Program-made: the position numbers and the translations under genes
Part shown: piece after piece, positions 23,147 through 33,452 of the stretch
Numbering within the stretch: position 1 is the first letter of the stretch
Layout of the letters: the number at the start of each line of letters is the position of its first letter
Notes under the pieces: generated by a model
The model's database searches: none
Told to the model about the DNA's origin: nothing
Seen by the model: the letters and a program-made list of their open reading frames with translations, nothing else
Source: Stereum hirsutum FP-91666 SS1
Lineage: Eukaryota > Basidiomycota > Agaricomycetes > Russulales > Stereaceae
Length of the DNA: 64,000 nt
NCBI RefSeq assembly: GCF_000264905.1
Contig: NW_006763137.1
Location: 1,887,812 to 1,951,811 of the forward strand
Reading direction: 5' to 3'

Positions 23147-24913
23147 ATGCTCTCTGCTATGTTGTCGTGGACCCATCTCTCTGTCCTACTTCTTGGTTCC
23201 CTTACCTTCGCACAAGCGCACTCCAGCGAGGGAAAGTCTGACTGTTCTAGCACGCTTAGACTCGCTGCAGTACGCGAATCACGTTACGGTGTACTAGATA
23301 ATCATGTCTGACTGACCTTGACGCACAGGGTGTAGCGAAATCTGTACAGTCGTACTACGCCCAGGGAAACTACACCGCAGTTCTCTGGACTGATGCTGTG
23401 CGTCTCAAAGCTTATAGCTCACTCCCCATAATCTACTGACGGAGACCTATAGAATACTGTGGAGGACATACATGATTATATGTTCGCGACGGGCGACAAC
23501 TCTTACGCTTATGTTGGCGACTCGTCCTTCGTTGGACAGGCGGCCTTGAATACGAGCAGGAAGTTATGGGATGAAGTCCTTGGTGGATCGACAGACGATG
23601 CTCAGGCGAGATTTATATCACCTTCTATGGCACGACATGTACTGAAGTGTGCGTTTCAGTGGGTCATTATGACACTTTGGAAGATCGCAGACTATCACAA
23701 GGCGCATCACTTGTCCTATGAGCCTTTCTTGGTCAGTTCACACTCCTTGCAGCTGGGTGGTTTCTGACTGACAACGGCTGGTTTCAGAGTGCCGCTTCGG
23801 TCATCTACGACGCGGTATCGACTCAATGGGACGACACATGTGGTGGCGGTCGTGGGTTGTATTCTGCTTTGGAGCCTGGCCTTTATCTCACCCTTCACCT
23901 TAGTCTGGTGGGATACTACGCACGGCTACAAGAACGCTATTACCAATCACCTCTACGTGAGGACCTCGGCTCAAGGGTACCTCAGGACTGGCAACGATAC
24001 CTACCTCGAAAACGCGCTAAAGGTAGGTTGAGAGCGTTTCTGATTCACTAAAATATGGTTTCATGATGGAGCTGATTACACATTTCCTGTAGGTCTGGAC
24101 ATGGCTTGAAGCGTCGGGCATGCGCAACGAAGAGGGCTTGTGGAATGATGGTCTTGATTTCGACACTTGTCTAAACAACAATGGGGTACTAGCTTTCATC
24201 GAATAACTTCCTCAATTATACTCACATACTCTGTGGTCCAGACTACGTGGATATACAACCAAGTCTGTCTAAATTAAACCACGTTGCTTCAAACGACGGG
24301 ACTGACAAGACTCAGGCCGTTGTCGCATCTGGTTTAGGTGCTCTGTACAAGAGTACCGGAAACCGTACGCTGCTCAACGAGGCCGAGATTTCCCTCGATG
24401 CGACGGTCAAATACCTCACAACCAACGGAGTCTTGAGAGAAACATGCGATGATGCTACGAATACGACGTGTAACACGGATCAGGTATATATTTTCTCTAT
24501 GTCAGAAGAGCAATTGGCTGATATATCTCCTATCTAGCACATGTTCAAGGTATCTTGCCGCATTTCTCTCCTATTCGTTGGGTCGTTTAGCTCAAACATT
24601 GTCTTCAGGGCCTTTACATGAAGCACATTCAGGCCTACCTTACCTATGCTAGCGACTCGGCCCGTATTGCTAAGTATAAACCGTTCATCACCGCCCAGGC
24701 TTCAGCTATCGTCCATAACGCTTTAAACTCCACGGATGGAGTCAGCAGCTTGTGGTATTCTCCAGATGAAGGAGGTGCTGTGTACTCTGGTATGAGTGAT
24801 ACTGCTGGGTTGGCTGCTCTTCTGTCTGCTGCTGAGGTAGGTGATACGCATCATGTTGAACAATTCGGCAACTGACGAACGATTTTCAGTTCGGCAAATG
24901 CGAACATTTCTGA
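23147..24913 (+). CDS. Secreted GH76 family glycosidase (alpha-1,6-mannanase-like)
   Basis: Glycoside hydrolase family 76 member. Family members cleave alpha-1,6-mannan or, in yeast (Dfg5/Dcw1), help attach GPI-mannoproteins to the wall. A signal peptide (MLSAMLSWTHLSVLLLGSLT) is followed by SVQSYYAQGNYTAVLW (about 23340), then WVIMTLWKIADYHKAHH, then IYDAVSTQWDDTCGGG spliced to VWWDTTHGYKNAITNHLYVR (about 23800-23960), with the adjacent acidic pair DD expected at the active site. Further on are LRTGNDTYLENALK, WTWLEASGMRNEEGLWNDGL (about 24095), NGTTWIYNQGVV-type text, and LRETCDDATNTTCNTDQ. It ends FGKCEHF. There are at least eight exons. No GPI signal or hydrophobic tail is seen, so it is probably secreted. 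It is followed on the same strand by a chitinase gene. Confidence 0.88.
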
Positions 24914-26044
24914 GCTCTCTATAGCTTGATAATGTTATACCCTATTATTTTCTTAGTTATGGTTCGGCTCAGAATAACCAAGATCCCTCATAATGCGAGC
25001 TGTCTTTTGGTTTAGAAGAGGTTCTTCGCGTCAGATTCTTCGCCTCTGCACGAATGCATGTCAATGGAGCCCTTAATTTGTGCCCTTGTTGACACCAAGT
25101 GGACCATAGGTAGGCGTATGATAGGAAGCCTGAAGTCGTATCGTGTCCACAGAAAACCCTTCCGGTGAGTCTGTCTCTGGAAGGGTGTAATCTAGTGTGG
25201 TACAATTATAGACATCTTTTAGTGCGAGCGATAATGCTGACTGCCTTCTGATAGGGTATTTCCGTGCGATAAACTTTGTCGCTATGGCTCGGCTTATCCG
25301 CTAGGATGTCTGAAAAGCCCGTTATGGACCTTTTGGACCTTTTATTCTCTTCACATGGTCGGAGGCTCTCGTATACATCTGAGAGGATGCTTCGACTACC
25401 AGCTGTGTTATCAGGGGACTGGTTTTAGCCTCGATGAACTTTTAAATGTAAGTAGTCTGGACCACGAGCTCAGTGCGTTCGTCTTGGTACTCTGCTTCGT
25501 TCCGCGACTATTCCTCGCGGTCGTGTGACCTTTGCTCCTATACTCAGGATGGTCGTCGTGCTTCTTCAACAGACATCGCATGCTCCAATACGCGTCTTCA
25601 CGTAGACAACACGGTCGGCGGTCCCACTGGGACATCTTCGGAGGTTTCTCTTGGCGCGACGGCCTGTTGCTAGCAGCACGATGACGGTCTCATTGGTAAA
25701 GTTATCTTGATTTGGCCCTTTATCCCGAGAGCTATGGTTGCCTGCTATCGGGAAGGGTAGCATGCGGTGCTCACCTCCCATGTTTCTGACTATGCTGTGG
25801 TAGCAGAGCGAATTCCGAGAGTTTTCCCTTTCGGTCATTCAGATCTCAGCCAGCTGTCGCTTTCCACCTTGCAGCTAGTGGTGAGGCTTGGGCGAGGGAA
25901 CACTTTGTGTATGCTATCTACTTCCTGTACCTAGCGATGGGGGAAATATAAAGCCGTTCAATCATGTCCATCTCGCTCCCCAACCTGAATACTTCTGTTC
26001 TTTCGAAGTTTCAGCACACCCTCATATTTCGACTTTCAACGAGT
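24914..26044. other. Intergenic region upstream of the chitinase
   Basis: About 1.1 kb between two same-strand genes. It contains only overlapping short open frames without recognisable protein content. The distal 100 bp carry a TATA element (25947-25952). Confidence 0.55.
25947..25952 (+). promoter_or_regulatory. TATA box of the chitinase gene
   Basis: TATAAA within GGGAAATATAAAGCC, 98 bp before the chosen ATG at 26045. This spacing supports 26045 over the in-frame ATG at 25964, which would lie almost on the TATA element. Confidence 0.5.
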
Positions 26045-27680
26045 ATGTTCCGCCTGAAGTCATCGATTGCTTTCTGGGCATCTGCCATATCGGCTATTGT
26101 AGCTTCTTACCTTGCCAGCACGGCTGACGCTGCTCCGACACACGAACTCGAGACTCGTGCCACCCCAGCTGCACCCCACTTCGTTGTGTACTCAGACCAG
26201 TGGTGAGTATCCTCAATGTATCATATATTAGACCATTGTACTCAACTGTATGTCTACAGGGTGTCTGGCGAGAACGGTCCACCTGATCCTTCGGTCATCT
26301 CTGTAATACCTGTTCCAGGATATAACCTATACTATGTATTCTGATGGTGCACTTCGTCTTTGTCCACAGGGATTCAACGTTTTGTGAGTTTCTCGTTCAC
26401 AATGTTCACGGGCTCCTAACTGACGGTCACGACTTATTGCAGTGCGTTATCCTTCTTGCTCATTTCCGGTGCAGCCGATCAGGCTCTGGAATGGGATGTC
26501 ATCGGTGCTTCTGCACGCGCGACTATCAAGTCACAATACGAGGCCGCAGGCATCAAGATGATTGTGTCCGCGTTCGGGTCCACAGATGCACCAACGTCGG
26601 TTCGTATTCCTCAAACTCCTTTTCATGCACGGTGACTTCTCTAACGGTATCTCATATTTATAGACTGGGGCGGACCCCGTCGCTACCGCGAACACTATGG
26701 CCCAATGGGTCATCAGTATGGGATTGGACGGCATCGACGTGGACTATGAGGACTTTAATGCCTTCGACGGTTCTAGCGGCAGTGCGGTCACCTGGATAGA
26801 ATCTTTCACAAGACAATTGCGTGTCAACCTCCCGCAAGGCCAGTACCTTCTCACACATGCTCGTGAGTTCATTGATACTACTAGCATCACGATCCTTGAC
26901 TGACTCGCTATAGCTGTTGCTCCTTGGTACGTGATGTGATACTTGAGATCATGGCCCCTTCCCAATGAGTAGACAGGTTTGAGCCTAATGCCTGGGCTGG
27001 CGGAGGATATCTCGCCATCAACTCTGCTGTTGGAAATCTGATTGACTGGGTCAGTATTTATACCACCAGTTGCTCTACTAGTTCGATGCTGATATCTCTC
27101 GATCTCAGTATAATATCCAGGTAATGGTCTCCCTCCGAGGATAGTGATACTCATAGCTTGCTGACCAGAGTTCTTGTAATTGGCCTCGTAGTTTTACAAC
27201 CGTAAGTGCCGGACTTTCTCTTATATGCAGCGGTTTTGCAAATATGCCAACTGATTTCTTTTATAGAGGGCTCCACCATGTACACAACCTGCACTAACCT
27301 GCTCACGACTTCTGGCGGCGCTTTCCCTTCGTCCTCGGTCTTTGAGATTGCAGCCAACGGCGTCTCCCTGGACAAGATTGTCATTGGCAAACCTGCGGCC
27401 GCCGGTGACGCAGACAGTGGTTTTATAGCGCCTGCCACACTCGCCACCTGTGTACAGCAGGCGAAGAACCAAGGCTGGGGTAAGTTTCAACAAGCCCTCT
27501 CAACGGAACGAAATGTTTAACGTTCGTGAACTCTGCGCAGATGCCGGTGTGATGACCTGGGAGGTAAGTCCCTAAACTTCAACAGGTTTGAGGAGATGAA
27601 GTAATAACCCATTGCCTCAGTTCCCGGATGCTGCAGCTTCATGGATAGCGACTGTTCGAGCAGACTCGTGGCCCGTATAA
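26045..27680 (+). CDS. Secreted GH18 chitinase
   Basis: Family 18 chitinase of the short basidiomycete type, hydrolysing beta-1,4-GlcNAc links, probably for self-wall remodelling or mycelium recycling. The start MFRLKSSIAFWASAISAIVA gives a signal peptide ending near ADA-AP. The exons read PAAPHFVVYSDQW, GFNVF...ALSFLLISGAADQALEWD (about 26440-26490), YEAAGIKMIVSAFGSTDAPT (about 26540), WVISMGLDGIDVDYEDF (about 26705; catalytic DxDxE motif with Glu as acid), then GGGYLAINSAVGNLIDW, VSLDKIVIGKPAAAGDADSG and finally DAGVMTWEFPDAASWI to a TAA at 27678-27680. There is no carbohydrate-binding module or serine-rich tail. Exons are small and introns about 50 bp. Confidence 0.92.
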
Positions 27681-28404
27681 CTATATGGCCAACAACGATC
27701 TCGTTGTTCGCTGAGAAAGAGGTCGGTTGGGATGGGATAGAATCTATGACAGGTCTTTTCCTCCTGGGTTTTGTGTTGTTGGTCATTGGGATCTATTGGA
27801 TTTATTGCGTACTTATATCGCTCATATCCTATATTCAATGCAATCGTGACATATTTTAGCAATTCCTTACTGTGACCTCATGGAGGATGTCAAGTTTGAG
27901 ATGTAAGACCACGCCCGTATGCACGAAGCTGTTGGATACAACGAAGTGTCAGATGAGTCAGTTCATCAATCGAACGACTAGGCCTATCTCCAAAGATCCA
28001 CGAGAGCCATAGAAGAAAAAAGGGTCCATCTCCTTGCGTACACTGTGCAAGTACCGGCTAACCCATTCATAGGAGATTAGCCTAAGGATCGTCGACCAGT
28101 CACTGCCATGTAGCTGTGCGTTATATTCTCACTGTCCAGATACCCGAATATAAACAACATCACGAACACAGGCTAGGATGAGGCCAAGTTTACGCAAGAG
28201 CCTGCCGGTGAGCATCACAAGATAGATCGATATGCCACAAAGAAGTCGAGTTGCTGAGGCCATCCGTCGACGTTTCATTGGAGGTTCAGGACGAATCGGA
28301 CTGGGATGTATGATGGCATATTGGTCATGGTTGCCTATGGGAGTGCGTAGAAAGAACAACAAGGAAGAGAAAGCATGCAGAAAAGCGACAAGGCACTGAA
28401 AAGT
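27681..28404. other. 3' region between chitinase (+) and eL43 (-)
   Basis: About 720 bp between convergent genes. The only frames are short and unconvincing; one at 27641-27859 is the chitinase terminal exon read in another frame. No RNA or repeat is seen. Confidence 0.6.
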
Positions 28405-28987
28405 TCAAGCCTCGGTGATCTCCCTCAACCGACGAATCGTGCTGATAACAGAAATGTAGTGAGCCTTTGGCAGTGGGCGAGATATGAGGATAAGACGCAC
28501 CTGCGAACGGTGGCAGCCGCTGTCGTGGAAACAGTCCATGCGCCGCCGGCAATGACTTTCCGGCAGGCGCTGCACTTCCAGATCCCTACAGCCTGACGCT
28601 TCACGGAGTCCTGTAGATAGAGGTAAGAAATGGAGTGTGGTTACGGCGTAATGTTCAATGTGCTTGCCTTGCCACAGAATGTGCAAGTGTAGCGCGCATG
28701 TTGGGTGATTTCCATCTAAAGGACTACGTTCAGTAATCTCTCATGATGAGCAAGACCAGAATTTACGCACCTTTTTCACCTGCTTACGCAGGGACGCACC
28801 GTAACGCTAGAGCCCGAAAAAGCCCACAATTAGCTGCTTGTTCCTTCATCGCTTCGCATCTGGACCAGACGAGATACTTGCCGTTCCGTACTTTCCGGTG
28901 ACACCAGCCTTGCGTGTACGTTTCGTCTAGCGGTCAAACAAGGGGTCAGAGAATGCAGCGGAGAGCCATTCGAACATAGCTGACCAT
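28405..28987 (-). CDS. rpl43: 60S ribosomal protein eL43 (L37a/L43)
   Basis: Zinc-ribbon protein of the large ribosomal subunit. It is split into very small exons. The start codon is ATG at 28985-28987, immediately followed by an intron (GTCAGC...CGCTAG). Joined exons read [15 protein letters not shown] (about 28920-28875), then [11 protein letters not shown] (about 28800), [16 protein letters not shown] (about 28720-28670), [20 protein letters not shown] (about 28615-28555), [16 protein letters not shown], and [12 protein letters not shown] with the stop at 28405-28407. The C-x2-C ... C-x2-C zinc ligands are intact. The product of about 92 residues matches the family length exactly. The ATG-only first exon is common in fungal ribosomal protein genes. 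Confidence 0.95.
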
Positions 28988-30072
28988 TTTTGGGTGTCTT
29001 GAAGTTGTCGAGGGTGCGATTGATGTTCGCCTGCCTGTGCGCTCGCGCCGTCACTACTCGTGGGAATACATTTCGTCAGCTGTATAGTTTCTCTCAGCCA
29101 CCAAACCCACTGCACTCTCGGCAGTACCCGAATATGTCGTTCGCCGTCTGCCGGTGTAATATTTAATCATGACTTATCACATGATTCTCGGTTCAGTTCG
29201 TCGTATCTTAGCCCCTGGGACCTGCTGTGGCGCACGTGGCACGGCCACCTTGCCTTGTCCGACGTTCGAGGACGATATCGATGATATTCACCTAATATCT
29301 ACCTCCATGCTATACCGTCTCAAGCGCCTCGAAGTGGTGACATACAGCTCACTAGGCCCTCGAAACCCGTCGTCGAATATAGGCCTATGGAAACGACCCA
29401 TGCCTTCGTTCACTGGGGGACCCGGGTAGTACTCGTTGAGGGCAAGTGAGTAGGTGGTCAAGAGTGTACTTGGGTGACCTTTCTGTCGGTGCGTTTCCAG
29501 CGCAATTATGATCTGACGGCAATTCGGATCAAGATTCCCAGCTTGCAAGGTTCCGCTCGAAGCTACGCGGCCATGTTTCACAACAAGTCAAGGCGCTTTA
29601 TCTCCTTATTGTTCGGTGACCGTTGATCTGCACACGATGACTCAATGCCATGCCCCGTCGCGCATCATTACCACCAGTCTCACGCGCAGACGGCCTTGTG
29701 TTATCCATGATGAGCTCGCCTATACCTGCATAAAGATCGGAGGTATTATTGGCAGTTTCTATATGGATCGTCCTTGCAATAGAAGGTGTGAGCGACGCTG
29801 ATGACTTCCCCGCTCATCGTGCCCTGGTGAACCCGATGGTTTTCAGATTTGATGATATCCAGATCGTGCTCCAAAAGGAGCCGTCGGTAATATACCACAC
29901 TCGTTTTCGCCCGGGGCCTGTGCGATATTGTATACGGGTTAAAGTTAAAAGCATGGGCAAAGTTGCACGGCGCTTCCTTCCCTCCCCGCCATCCGTCCGC
30001 CCTATAAGTAACAGGGTTAGCAACCCTGCCCCCTTCAATCCTCGCCCCGCCCCACATACCTGCATTTCCCCT
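28988..30072. other. Divergent promoter region, eL43 (-) / SDR (+)
   Basis: About 1.1 kb. The left part should be the eL43 promoter. Overlapping short frames (29060-29429 plus, 29288-29581 minus) show no known protein. A TATA-like element sits at 30003-30008. Confidence 0.55.
30003..30008 (+). promoter_or_regulatory. TATA-like element of the SDR gene
   Basis: TATAAG, 65 bp before the SDR start codon, followed by a C-rich leader. Confidence 0.35.
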
Positions 30073-31199
30073 ATGGCCATCACCAGCCGTCGTGTTTGGC
30101 TAATCACAGGTGCGAACTCTGGACTGGGCCTTGCCCTGGCAGAGTATGTTCTCTCACAAGGGGATCTCGTGAGTCCGCTTACTTTGCTTCAGCGAATAGA
30201 GTCGACCATAGCATCATCGCTAACTAAGTTGTCCTCTCACAGGTTATTGCGGCCGCTAGGAACGTCCAGAAACTCCCAAAATCGGTCAGCGCGGCGAAGC
30301 CCCTACAATTAGACCTCCATGACACGCCTGCCGATATCAAGTGTGCGGGACTGAAAGCCCTTGAAATATACGGCTACGTCGACGTACTTGTGAACATGGC
30401 AGGTTATGGACTCGAAGCGCCGGTGGAAGAACTCGAGTGAGTTAGACAGCTTTCTGACGAATTTGACGCCTCCTTCTGCCCCTATTATAATGTGATATTG
30501 ACGCGTTGACACCTTCTTGACAGCCCAACCGAACTTCTCGCGGAGTTCCAAACCAACTTCTTCGGGCCAATCTACCTCATCCAATCACTCCTTCCCTCCT
30601 TCCGTGCTCGTCGTTCTGGAACAATCATCAATGTTTCCTCCGTTGCTTCGTTCGACGGAACACCAGGCTACTCTGCCTATTCGTCGTCCAAAGCCGCTGT
30701 CAATGCTATGTCGGATATCCTCCGACGAGAACTCGCTCCTTTCAACGTTCGCGTCCTGACGCTCGTACCGGGATACTTCCACACTAGCTTCATGACCAAC
30801 GCCGCTGCGCTAGGTGAATCCACTCGTGCTGCCGCATCCGCATCAGCCGATTCCAGCACGGGCAAGCCGCCCGTCACGAATTTATATCCGGACGTCTATG
30901 GCCTAGCGCACAAGATCCCCACCATAAGGTTGAAGATGAGACGAATTGGTGACACCTCGAAGGCGGCGAAGAGGATATTTGAGGTGGTGACTGGGACGGG
31001 TCTGGTTGAGACGATGCAGCAGAAACCGGACGGACCGTGGCCTATGGTGCTTCTGGGACAGGACGCTGGGGAGAGAATCAAAAGCCAGCTGATGAACTGG
31101 AAGCACTGTATCGATGAGACAGAGGAGTTTTGGAATAGTACAGAGGTTGAGCCGGAGAAGATGGAGGAGATGAGGAGAGAGTTTGGGATTGTTGATTGA
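30073..31199 (+). CDS. Short-chain dehydrogenase/reductase (classical SDR)
   Basis: NAD(P)-dependent oxidoreductase with a Rossmann fold. The start is MAITSRRVWLITGANSGLGL, holding the TGxxxGxG cofactor motif (TGANSGLG). An intron after GDL leads to VIAAARNVQKLPKSV and the acidic residue region LDLHDTP. Further motifs are DVLVNMAGYGLEAPVEEL (NNAG variant with Met), INVSSVASFDG (catalytic Ser region) and YSAYSSSKAAVNAMS (YxxxK catalytic Tyr and Lys, about 30680). PGYFHTSF follows. The C-terminus is extended and includes RIGDTSKAAKRIFEVVTGTG and a glutamate-rich end. It belongs to the fungal 'retinol dehydrogenase/oxidoreductase' style of classical SDR. Substrate and cofactor preference cannot be told from this sequence. 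Confidence 0.92.
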
Positions 31200-31410
31200 T
31201 TGGTGCTTTATTTGTGAGTCCTTGCTGGGCCTTCTTTCATTTCCTTCGTTCGCCGTCCACTACATAGTTTACTTCGTTCGTGATAATTTGCGGCTGGTAC
31301 CGTAGCGATTTGCTCCTGTTCGAAAGAGGCTTGCGCCATGTATTAAAAGATAAAGGATGCTACGTCCGATGCCATAGGCGAGACCAATACAAGACGAAAA
31401 CTACATTCAC

Positions 31411-32958
31411 TCAATACACAATTTCGATATCGTCCTCGTCGGATGTGGGGTGGTTACCCTCTTTATCATCTTCTCCTTCTGCGTCTTCCTCATCGCCCCC
31501 CTCCTCACTCTCGTCTTCCTCATCTTCATCTTCGCCCTCGCTCTCGCTACTCTCGTGAAAGGTAAGAGAGATAAACTCATCACCTAATTGAGCGTTCTCC
31601 GCTGTCGTTGTCGAAGCCGAAGGGAGAACACCCGCAAAAGAAACCGGATCGGCAGTTTCCTTCGTCGCTGTGGACGACGAAGCCGAAATGCCGTTGGACA
31701 TGTTGGAAGGTCCAGCGCCAGTGCCACCGCCCGCTTGCCGTTTACGATTCGCTCGAATGACATGCGGAAGTTTGCACCCCTTAGTGGTACACTCTCCCTT
31801 CTCCGCGAAATCTGGACATTCCCTGACATGTTGATGCTCGCAATCGACTCCCTTGCCGCAGAAGCCAAGCACGGCAAAGTCTCGACATACTCCTGTCCTA
31901 GGGCCCACGCGGATGTGAGGAAAGGGACAGTTATCGCGGTTGCACCGTCCGTTGTTGGCGAAGTGGACGCAGAGTGGTGTATTCTCTGGTGTGGGGTTAT
32001 GTGAGAGGGGACAGTTGTCTGCAGAGTGTGGGCATGTGCCTTGAAGGAAAGGCCAGCATATGGCGATCTTGCTCTCGTCGTGTTGATAAGGACAGGTGAG
32101 ACCACGGTTGCAACTACCTGTATGACCAAACAGATCGAGGAAAGAGAAGCGCGGTGAAGGAGAACCGAATCCGGGGTTCTAAGGATGTGTAAAGATGTTG
32201 ATAGCGAACAAGCGGCGCACCTGTCGTGGTAAACCGAGCGCACGGCTTGTCGACATATTTCCTGGAGGCACGGCGCGACCTGTCGTGTCGAATAAGATGA
32301 AGACGATGAGCGTAAATTGGACTCAAGACGAACTGATAAGGCCGACGATTATTATTCAGCGTCATGTTACGGTTAACACGACGTGAAGGCGGTGGTCCTT
32401 TGGGCTTGTAGGTCCTGGTACTTTTAACAAGAGTGCCAGCCTTGTTCCTAGCATATTCCGAGCTGAAAGGAGGCTTCGCAGGTCTAGGAGGTCTGCTGGT
32501 AGTCGCGGACACAGGTTTTGGCTTCGGAACTACCGACAGGCTCAGCTAAATAGAAGGAAGAAGTTTCGAACGGAACCTACGGTCTTTACGAACGAGAGAG
32601 CGACTCGAACTCTCAAAGGCGACGCCGTCGATGACAACATCGCGAGGGGTCTGAGACGAACCTACAGAGGGACGTACTGGCGGAGGTCTGGGTGGGGCAG
32701 CGCTGGTGCTGGGCACAGACCCAGGTCTGACCCATTTATTCGAAACAGGTTTCGCATACTTGTTGTTGCTCGCATAGCTATTGGAGCGAGGAACCGACTG
32801 TGAGACGGACTTCGCTGGGGCTTCTCCGGATTTGTGTCGATTGATGGCACCTGCATTATTCAGAATCAGTCAATAGTTTTCAGAAGATAGTGACAGGAGT
32901 CGCAACCTTTGAGGCGGGCGATTTCGAGCTTGAGGGCGGCTTCAGCGGCGGAGGCCAT
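31411..32958 (-). CDS. CCCH zinc-finger protein with five fingers (ZC3H3/Red5-like)
   Basis: Predicted nuclear RNA-binding protein. It starts MASAAEAALKLEIARLKG at 32958, then has a long basic, serine/proline-rich region (SYASNNKYAKPVSNKWVRPG, RRVNRNMTLNNNRRPYQ). Five consecutive C-x7/8-C-x4/5-C-x3-H fingers follow (about 32250-31770): CARFTTTGSCNRGLTCPYQH, CWPFLQGTCPHSADNCPLSH, CVHFANNGRCNRDNCPFPH, CRDFAVLGFCGKGVDCEHQH and CPDFAEKGECTTKGCKLPH. The first finger is assembled across an intron whose acceptor keeps the x8 spacing. The C-terminus is strongly acidic (EGEDEDEEDESEEGGDEED) and ends DIEIVY. Five tandem fingers with a basic N-terminus fit human ZC3H3 and S. pombe Red5, which act in polyadenylation and nuclear RNA decay or export. 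That role is inferred. Confidence 0.88.
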
Positions 32959-33181
32959 GGTGGACGTAGCTGAACAAGAGGTGGGCACTGTTTGGACCTT
33001 GTTTGCACACCGTCTGCACCTTTTGAGTGTCACTTTCACCACGGAATGACAAAGCATTCCACATCCCCAACGCTTCTCTTTGTTCTCTTGATCATCGACT
33101 CTGTGGGGCAGCGTCTTACAGAATGTGGCATATTCCACAACTTGCCAACCTGAAGTTCTCGAGGACCTGACCGTCGTGTCC

Positions 33182-33187
33182 AAAAAA
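33182..33187 (-). terminator. RNA polymerase III terminator of the initiator tRNA
   Basis: A run of six T on the minus strand begins about nine bases after the tRNA 3' end, as expected for Pol III termination. Confidence 0.75.
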
Positions 33188-33195
33188 GATTGTAG

Positions 33196-33270
33196 TAGCA
33201 GCACCTCGTTTCGATCGAGGGACCTCAGGGTTATGGGCCCTGCGCGCTATACCAGCTGCGCCATGCTGCT
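33196..33270 (-). tRNA. Initiator tRNA-Met (CAT)
   Basis: The minus strand folds as a 75-nt tRNA. The acceptor stem begins AGCAGCA and pairs with the 3' TGCTGCT, ending in A, so the first pair is the A1:U72 of eukaryotic initiators. The D arm is GCGC...GCGC. The anticodon stem CAGGG/CCCTG closes the loop CCCATAA with anticodon CAT. The T arm is CCTCG-ATCGAAA-CGAGG, with A54 and the AUCG sequence that replaces T-Psi-C-G in eukaryotic initiators. The three G:C pairs at the base of the anticodon stem are also diagnostic. Internal A and B boxes are present (TGGCGCAGCTGG; GATCGAAAC). No intron and no encoded CCA are present. Confidence 0.95.
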
Positions 33271-33452
33271 AATTTATAGAATCACAAATGAGATCTATGA
33301 CATAGGTACAAGCTCTCTTTGTCATGGCGCCACAGTGGCGGCGCCTCACTTCGCGCTGAATATTCACATAATTTCCAGTTCAGGCACGATGCCTAAAGTT
33401 CTAACCAACACAACAATCATATGTACATTCTATATGTTAAACCGTAAACGTA

